Assembly: GCA_035048485.1 (NCBI GenBank)
Contig: CM068587.1
Span: forward strand, 25,996,534-26,060,533
DNA from: Pteria penguin
Lineage: Eukaryota > Mollusca > Bivalvia > Pterioida > Pteriidae
Reading direction: 5' to 3'
DNA: 64,000 bases
The first letter of the stretch is position 1. Every line of letters begins with the position of its first letter. The notes beneath the pieces are model-generated. The model was given only the letters and a program-made list of their open reading frames with translations. It was not told where the DNA came from and searched no databases. The position numbers and the translations under genes are program-made. This document shows, piece by piece, positions 57,585 through 64,000 of this stretch.

Positions 57585-58300
57585 TATAAGGGTATTATAC
57601 GGTGATCTAGTGTACAAACTAAGGAGGGTCAAAGGTTCCGATAATTTCATATCGGCGGGTTCTAAAATTATTAAACGCCTTCGACATCGACAGTATGAAC
57701 CGAGGTCATCGATAAGACAACAGTTCTTGTATTGGTCCCTCTACAGCCCAATGCAAGACTTTTGCTTGAGCGTTGCACGCCAACAGGGCGGCGGGGACTC
57801 TATGACTGACCTTGTCCAAACCTTTTCAGAGGAGACAAGGTCCTGATCCTCGTCCCATCAGACTGTTAGTCGGGACTCCTACTGATCAAGGATCTGAGCT
57901 CGCTTACAGACCGGCAGAGCACGGTTTACTTATTTTGATGTCTCTTTACATATTTTTGATGGCAACATATTATTCCATAAACGTTTCGTGTATAATTTAA
58001 AACTGTTGATCCTTGTTTTCTATATGGAGTATTATTTATAAATTTTTAAATGTGTGTCCTTTGATTGTGCTGCTTTTGCAGTGAGTGGGAAGGTGGGCCC
58101 CGTAAACCGGTCAACACCAATTGAGTGACGTTTGTTACTTCAATTGACCGTGCTAAGTCGGTATCGTAACCGCAGCACAATCGAATATTTTTGTAATGTT
58201 TTTTCTTGTATATTCTATTATCATGTTTTGTGTGCATGTCCTTGGTGATTTGTTACATACAGCTTAGTCAGATGTCTTCTATTTTCTTTTCATATATGTT
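57585..58300 (+). mobile_element. Naiad PLE 3'-end fragment (copy E)
   Basis: Plus strand: YGDLVYKLRRVKGSDNFISA, KIIKRLRHRQYEP, then frame breaks, the GGGACTCTA TGA end, the conserved hairpin, and the B-type 3' UTR and tail to GATTTGTTACATACAGCTTA and CAGATGTCTTCTATTTT. 5'-truncated. Past the TGA at 57,803 the frame runs open for about 65 codons (SKPFQRRQGPDPRP, LLVGTPTDQGSELAYRPAEH). Confidence 0.88.
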
Positions 58301-58624
58301 GTTGAACCACTTTAGATAGAAATTTTTCATTTTGTATCATGATCAATACTGTATATGCCATATAAATAGACCATTTTATAATTTGTGTGAATGGTGAGTG
58401 GCATATGCGTCATGTCGGTATTTGTCAATTCATGAAATGTAAAACTGTTTCTATATCAGTAGTGTATGTATTACGGGACATATAGCATATTGTTTGTACT
58501 GCATGTATGTAGTTCCTAGTACTTAAATGAAATATGTTATATGTATATATTTGTACAGATATCATGTATGTATTGGTTATAAATTCTTTGAATATACTGC
58601 AGGGAAGTAACTCCTGATAGTTCA

Positions 58625-59095
58625 TTGTATTTATGTACTACAGAGATCCTTGTACATTGTTTTTAATGTATTACAAGGGTGTAGATCTTTGTACATTGTT
58701 TTTATGCATTAACGGAATGTAGATACTGGTACTTGATTGTCTTGATGTACTACAAGGATGTAAATCCTGGTACGTGATTGTCTTTATGTACTACAAGGAT
58801 GTAAATCCTGGTACTTGACTGTCTTTATGTACTGGGTGGATATAGATCCTGGTGCTTGATTTTCTTCATGTACTAAAAAGATGTAAATCTTGGTACTTGA
58901 TTGTCTTTATGTACTGCGTGGATATAGATCCTGGTACTTGATTGTCTTTACGTACTACAGATATGTAAATCCTGGTACTTGATCTGTTTTATGTACTACA
59001 GGAAATATAGATCCTGATTGTCATTACGTACTGCAGAGATGTAGATCCTTGTAAATTGTCCTTATATTGAAGGGATGTAGACCCTGGTACATTAA
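58625..59095. repeat. 41-bp minisatellite, about 11-12 copies
   Basis: Unit TACTACAAGGATGTAAATCC, TGGTACTTGATTGTCTTTAT, G. The outer units are more diverged and some shorter. Confidence 0.92.
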
Positions 59096-59396
59096 TACTT
59101 TACTATTCTTTCGAAATTTAAAATTATAGATATTTTGAACAAATGTATTTTTAGGTTTTCTTTTTCTTCCTTTTTTAAATCTCATTCTACATTAAGTATA
59201 GAGAAAGGTAAAACTGAAATTTATAATGTTGGAAATACACATGTACTCTTAATTAATATAGGTAGAACATTTAACCTACCTACATAGTTGCTACATTACA
59301 AAATATATGGCTGTATCTGGCATAGATTCTTCTTTCAGTGAATACATTGATAGAAGCAGTAATTTTTCTAAGAAAGATAATTCCTTCAATTTACAG

Positions 59397-59626
59397 TTGT
59401 TGAATCCTCCTTTATCAAACACACAAGAACTAGAGAAATATTGTTATTTGCGTTTAAATCCTTAGGAATTGATAGTAAAAAGAATGGCTTGCATAGTCTG
59501 CGTTCTGATGGTATTACTGCATCAGCAGCCACCGGTTTGAACTACAGAATTTTAAAGAATGATGGTCGTTGGAAGTCTGAAAATGTTAAAGATGGGTATG
59601 TACAAGAAGATTTACTTCAAAACTAG
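59397..59626 (+). CDS. Tyrosine-recombinase C-terminal exon (Crypton- or DIRS-like)
   Basis: After an acceptor-like TTCCTTCAATTTACAG the frame reads SFIKHTRTREILLFAFKSLG, IDSKKNGLHSLRSDGITASA, ATGLNYRILKNDGRWKSENV, KDGYVQEDLLQN, then stop. HSLR is the HxxR motif, GRWKSEN the conserved Trp region and GYV carries the presumed nucleophilic Tyr. The first catalytic Arg would be in an upstream exon or part that I cannot find. It differs from the recombinase at 39.4 kb. It may be a fragment of a mobile element or of a gene derived from one. Confidence 0.7.
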
Positions 59627-59699
59627 TCAGTGTTCAAAAGTTCAGGTATCTAGTTTATATAGAAATTGTATTCGCACAATGTACTTTTGTTGAAAATTT

Positions 59700-60090
59700 C
59701 ACTATTCGACCATAAACATTACTGAAGAGACAATCTGGTGCACAACATTATAACATACGTTATAATACTACTAAGCCGGTGTAACTGATAGTACCTGAGT
59801 TCACCATAAGTTTAGTTTTCAGTGCTTTTGTACTGAAGTGAAATATATATACTTAAAATTTTCAGTCATGAAATTTTGTAAATCAATCTGAAGGTAAGGG
59901 GCATCCGTCATGCATAGCTCTGTCCTTAGATTGATTCTTTGGTTTACATTTTTGCCACTTTGGTTTTAAGTCTGCTCGTCCAATATTTATATACTATTAG
60001 AATTCAAATCATTTGGTCATGAGGATCACTGAAAAGGCATGAGTTGTCGATATCGTGCTCAGAATTATAACGTATATATATTCTAATATT
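59700..60090 (-). repeat. Dispersed repeat R2, minus-strand copy
   Basis: Contains the complements CTGAAGAGACAATCTGGTGCAC, TTTTCAGTCATGAAATTTTG, TCATGCATAGCTCTGTCCTT and AGGATCACTGAAAAG. The internal order is slightly rearranged: a second GTGCAC-end lies at 59,725, suggesting two overlapping copies. Confidence 0.75.
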
Positions 60091-60499
60091 CATTTAAGGG
60101 CGCTTGATTCCTAGTGAGTACTAATGTGTATATTATAAACAATTTAAGAATTTTTTAAGTGTAATGAATTCGAACATAAACATTTTTATCATAGGTATAT
60201 GAAAGTTACCTTATTCTTCGGGTGTTTCTATTTATAGATCATTTTATACCCATTACGTGATGTAAGTAGTCATAGTGAGACGAGTGTTCAGGTAGTCCTT
60301 TTAAAGCTCTTGCTCGGTGTGTGCACTTGCATTTGTTTTCCCACCAACCCTCTCGTTTTAGTGATCTTAGTCTTTTCTATTTTCAGAAAATTTGTCTTAA
60401 TATTATAATGATCATAATTCAATTTTACTGAAAAAAAAACTGTCGTCTGGTAAATATTCCAATATATTCAGTTACTACTGAGAGATATTAGAGATATAT

Positions 60500-60765
60500 A
60501 AGAAAAAAGAGGAGTTACTGGCTAAGTTATGTGGCAGAAGTCACCATGGAGCTATATAATACATGAATATAAATAATATACTAGAACATATAACTCATTA
60601 CAAAAATATTTGATTGTAGTGCAATTACGATACCGACTTAGGACGGTCATTTAATTTGACAAAAGCCAAACAAATGGTGTGGTTAACCGGTTTACGGGCC
60701 CACCTTCCCACTCACCGTAACAGCAGAACAATCACTGGACGTACATTTATAAGTTTATAAATGTA
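60500..60765 (-). mobile_element. Naiad PLE A/C-type 3' terminus, solo
   Basis: A-run, GGAGTTACTGGCTAAGTTAT, GATACCGACTTAGGACGGTC, AACCGGTTTACGGGCCCACC and TTCCCACTCACCGTAACAGC, as in copies A and C. Truncated at about 60,765 inside the 3' UTR. Confidence 0.85.
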
Positions 60766-62094
60766 CAATGTTTCTTCAAAGTTGATACTATTGTATTGAT
60801 TCATTGACTATATGTAATTGCTGATCAGGTGATGAATTAAAATGAAGTTCTATAAAAATGGCATTAAACAAATTCCATAGTTAATTCCTTATTAGTTTTT
60901 ATGTTCGTATAAAAGCTATTTATGTTGGTTTGAGTCTAAAGAATTTCTTACCAAATGATCTTTTCTACCAATTACGAGTGATCGGGCATTAATCTCCACG
61001 GTTTTATATAAGAAATTAGATATAAATTTCATCCATGGTTTTATATAAGAAATTAGAACTAATGTAAACTCACATTCTATTTCTATTTTGTATGATATTT
61101 TTAACACTTTATTCTTACTGTATTATATCATACACATTGTAACACGCCTTATATAAAGAACTTTATCACATCGACAAAAAAGTTACTATTTTCTTTTTGA
61201 ATTTGACTTTATAAGTACTGTTTATGATATATATCAGTTTCATTTATTTGTTTATTGATATCTTTATTTTGATAATGCAGACAATACCACTTTTCAGTGA
61301 AGTAGCCATTGTGTCATTCATTATAAGACAACAAAAAAATTAACATTGTGTCGACGTATTCTTTTGTTTTAAGTTTCGAACATGTGACGATCTAAGTTAA
61401 AACTGGCATTTGATACAAAGTTGTGACTGTGATAGCTATCGCACAGCATGCAACAAAACAAGTTATCAAGTGTTTCTGATTTTTCAATTTTCAATTATAG
61501 GATATTGTTTCAATAATGGATCTATAAAGTGTTGAGAAGTCACGACAGATAATTTATCAAGAGATGTTTTACGAATAAAGTATTTTCCTTAATGTACCAT
61601 TGTCTAATTTGAGTAATTTAAAAGCACTGTAACATTCAATTTGGCACTCAAAGCATTAGCATATGTGCTGGACACTCTACAGATATTATGTTGTCTTTGA
61701 CGCAAGTAGGCCATAGAAGATCACTCTGTCGACTGTTTGTCTGGTAGGAGTTATTCTTACTTCTAAAGATTCTGCAAGCAACGGCATGATAAATATAACT
61801 TGTAACAAAAGATAAATGAAATAAATCATTGTGTATTACAATGAAAACACTACTTTTCTAGAAATTTTGGGTCGCTTAGCTTTTATCTAGGGGTTCAGAA
61901 TATATTATATATATATTCCTGCTACTACATGCATTATTCATAAATAACAAAAGTATTACGTCACAATGGGCAATGTTAGTAAGTATTAAACGAAAGTTCG
62001 CGATATACATGTACTAATATTTCATCCATACTAAAACCGGGTCTCTGATATATATAGTTTATGCTATTTATAATAAAATAATCTTATAAATTAA
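60766..62094. other. Noncoding stretch
   Basis: AT-rich. A 20-25 bp direct repeat (GGTTTTATATAAGAAATTAGA) occurs at about 61,001 and 61,036. No gene recognised. Confidence 0.5.
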
Positions 62095-62705
62095 GGTCTG
62101 AACTTGCCTTATGTAGAACGGTACATAACGCAAGTACTTGGCGCTTTCAGACCACAAAGATAATTATATTAATATAGCAGTCAAATTTATAGGGGTTATT
62201 TCCCCTTTTTATTCTTATATGTTTTATATAAGTCATTGCTTTATGTTACTATCTATAACATAAATTTATGTAATGTTTAATAATTAGAGAATCATAACAG
62301 TAGATTTTTATCTGCTGTACTTATTTAATAAACAGTCACCTCAGTAGCAATGCACAACAACTTACGTAGTCAGTAGTTTTCAATTGGATAAAAACACCTA
62401 CGAATCCTCAGTTACATGTATGCAGGAATTGAAGGAAAGACAATTTTGTGGTAGATTCAAACCTTTTAAGGTGTGTGCGAAGATCACTGGTATAGATATT
62501 TGGCACTAGAGATTCGAACCCGGACTATTTAGAACAAGAGCAATTAAAAAGAATACATAGGGAGTCATAGATTCGAACATAGTACGTTGTACAGATGAAA
62601 GCTATTGAACGGACAACAAGGTATTTGGTGGTATAGCAATCGAACCCACTGCTTACCGATATGTGGAACTATATAGACCACCATGATGGGTATATATCTA
62701 TATAT
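62095..62705 (-). mobile_element. 0.6-kb element with three B-box motifs, copy 2 (inverted)
   Basis: Reverse complement of 38,328-38,944 over its full length with only scattered differences; the terminal hairpin begins at 62,095 (GGTCTGAACTTGCC). Flanking sequence differs from copy 1 on both sides, so the borders are real. The B boxes read on the minus strand; the one corresponding to 38,456 is changed in part (TTCGAACATA complement). Confidence 0.8.
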
Positions 62706-63581
62706 AAATTAATTTTGAATTAACTTTGCTAAACGCGATTAAATTAAAGATTTTGCAGACGCCCTCTGTACTGTGTCCTCGTGATTCAGTATTCTCTGAT
62801 TTCAAACTGACAAAACTAATGGACCATATTTGTCCTCTTTAAAAATCTCTAATCGTGTCTGCAATCTAATTCTATAATTTTCTATAATATATGCCTTTCT
62901 GTCATTGTTTTAAAGGTCCGATATCTGCTTTAGGATATGGTCTTTTTCACAAGTTCTTCCATTCCTTAATCCTAGTCCATATGCCAGAGATTAGTATGTA
63001 AAACTTGCATTACAATTGCCTGTCCGCTGGTTTTGTGAATATGTTCTTTGTCTAACTTTAAAATAATTTCATGACATTACGGAGGGTGTAATCGGTCAGC
63101 TTATTCCAGGGATCCCTATTAACCGTTATCTCTATTTTGTATTGGATGTCCCTGAATAACTAACACTCAGTATTCCAGCACTTTTACAAAATTCCAATTG
63201 ATCTTTAGGGAGCAACCATTTGATTTTTAGGTTGAGGGGGCAGGAAGACTTTTAAAAAAAAAGTCCCGTTCAAATTCGGGCAAAAAATAACAATAAATAA
63301 ATTAAAAAAAAAAAATCCGGCTCTGAAATTGGACAAGTGAAAGTCTTCATGAGTCTAGAAAAAACAAAATCAGAAAACAGTGTCGTAAACTTTTGATTAT
63401 TTCTTTTATTTATCACATTAAATATATCAAGTTTTTGTATAAAAGCTTTGAAAATGTAATATGTAATATTTAATAGAAAATCTTCTATATTTGAAGTAAT
63501 TATTCACGAGTCACAAGATGTAATTATGAAATATAACATCCATGATTTTGAAATGCTTCCTAAACTAAAAGTATTTAAATG
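62706..63581. other. Noncoding; partial R3 repeat at 63,060-63,140
   Basis: GGAGGGTGTAATCGGTCAGC and ATCTCTATTTTGTATTGGAT match the R3 pattern. Downstream (3') flank of the IL-17-like gene; A-runs at 63,255-63,320. No clear polyadenylation signal chosen. Confidence 0.5.
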
Positions 63582-64000
63582 TTACGTTCTGCGTTTTGCA
63601 CATGTACATCCAACTGTGACAGGTATAAAAGAAACTTCGTAGTCATATAACATGCTCTGTTGATTACATCCTGTGATCGTCAAAACCATTGTCGATCGAA
63701 CTATTGGTTGACAAGAATACTCGCCAGAATTTCCTCTACAACCTATGCATAAACATTTGGCATAAGTTATATCGCGTGGAAATCTCATTGGATTATAGTC
63801 AATGCATGTTTTCCATGGACAAGTTGATCTGTGTTTGATGTTGTCAAGGAAATGCCCCTGGATGTGATTTGGACAAGTGGTGTAAAGAGGCGAATCGTTA
63901 CATCGGTGATGCAGTGGATTCAATACGTTGTCTGTTGATGAAAATGCATTTCTGTATTGTAAGCTGTGACGACATCCAGAAATAATATGTGATAAAACGT
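63582..64000 (-). CDS. IL-17-like cytokine, C-terminal exon (partial at window edge)
   Basis: Secreted signalling protein of the interleukin-17 family. The frame is open from the window edge to TAA at 63,582. It reads SGCRHSLQYRNAFSSTDNVL, HRCNDSPLYTTCPNHI, then the family core: RSTCPWKTCIDYNPMRFPRD (CPW and the R-P motif), ITYAKCLCIGCRG (paired Cys), YSCQPIVRSTMVLT, TGCNQQ, SFIPVTVGCTCAKRRT with the terminal CxC. These cysteines form the cystine-knot-like fold that binds IL-17 receptors. The signal peptide must lie upstream, beyond the window. A TTG at 63,921 is not a real start. Molluscs have many IL-17 paralogues, so no subtype is given. Confidence 0.92.
   Translation of the reverse strand, partial: VLSHIISGCRHSLQYRNAFSSTDNVLNPLHHRCNDSPLYTTCPNHIQGHFLDNIKHRSTCPWKTCIDYNPMRFPRDITYAKCLCIGCRGNSGEYSCQPIVRSTMVLTITGCNQQSMLYDYEVSFIPVTVGCTCAKRRT

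Overview
The window is AT-rich animal DNA (roughly two thirds A+T), most likely from a bivalve mollusc, possibly a mussel. The clues are a molluscan-type IL-17 cytokine exon, an uninterrupted myoinhibitory-peptide/sex-peptide-type GPCR, abundant Penelope-like retroelements (PLEs) of the Naiad type, a DIRS-like tyrosine-recombinase retroelement, and short dispersed repeats of a kind I associate with bivalve genomes. The species call is inference from memory of these families and was not searched. I see no prokaryotic, plasmid or CRISPR features.

Only two host genes are convincing. A complete 372-codon single-exon class A GPCR lies on the minus strand at 7,209-8,327. The cystine-rich exon of an IL-17-like cytokine lies on the minus strand at 63,582-64,000 and runs off the window edge. 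Two possible internal exons (31,092-31,262 and 37,792-38,078) are weak calls.

The rest is mostly transposable-element debris. From left to right: a 35-bp minisatellite (1-640); a Naiad 3' scrap (1.5-1.9 kb); a patch of hairpins and short tandem repeats (4.27-5.01 kb); the GPCR; and a Naiad cluster (12.95-21.3 kb). In that cluster copy A (minus), copy B (minus), copy C (plus) and an inverted reverse-transcriptase fragment lie close together, and a 1,135-bp TA-flanked MITE sits inside copy B. Next come dispersed repeats and noncoding DNA (21.5-33 kb). A PLE with C-terminal endonuclease follows, with inverted repeats and a hammerhead ribozyme (33.3-36.9 kb), then a 0.6-kb element with three tRNA-type B-box motifs (38.3-38.9 kb). 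A decayed DIRS-like element (39.1-45.1 kb) carries an SGNH hydrolase gene, gag, RT/RNase H and tyrosine recombinase. After it are a second type of PLE RT and tail-to-tail Naiad 3' ends (46.6-48.2 kb), a decayed Ty3/Gypsy element with LTRs, primer-binding site and polypurine tract (51.2-57.2 kb), another Naiad 3' end (57.6-58.3 kb), a 41-bp minisatellite, a tyrosine-recombinase exon (59.4 kb), an inverted second copy of the 0.6-kb element (62.1-62.7 kb), and the IL-17 exon.

The most interesting item is Naiad copy C. Its GIY-YIG endonuclease frame runs about 290 codons with only two stops. Both are TGA, and both fall where the family carries zinc-ligand cysteines. This fits the known use of selenocysteine by some clam Naiads. 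I could not find a SECIS element by eye, so decay remains an alternative.
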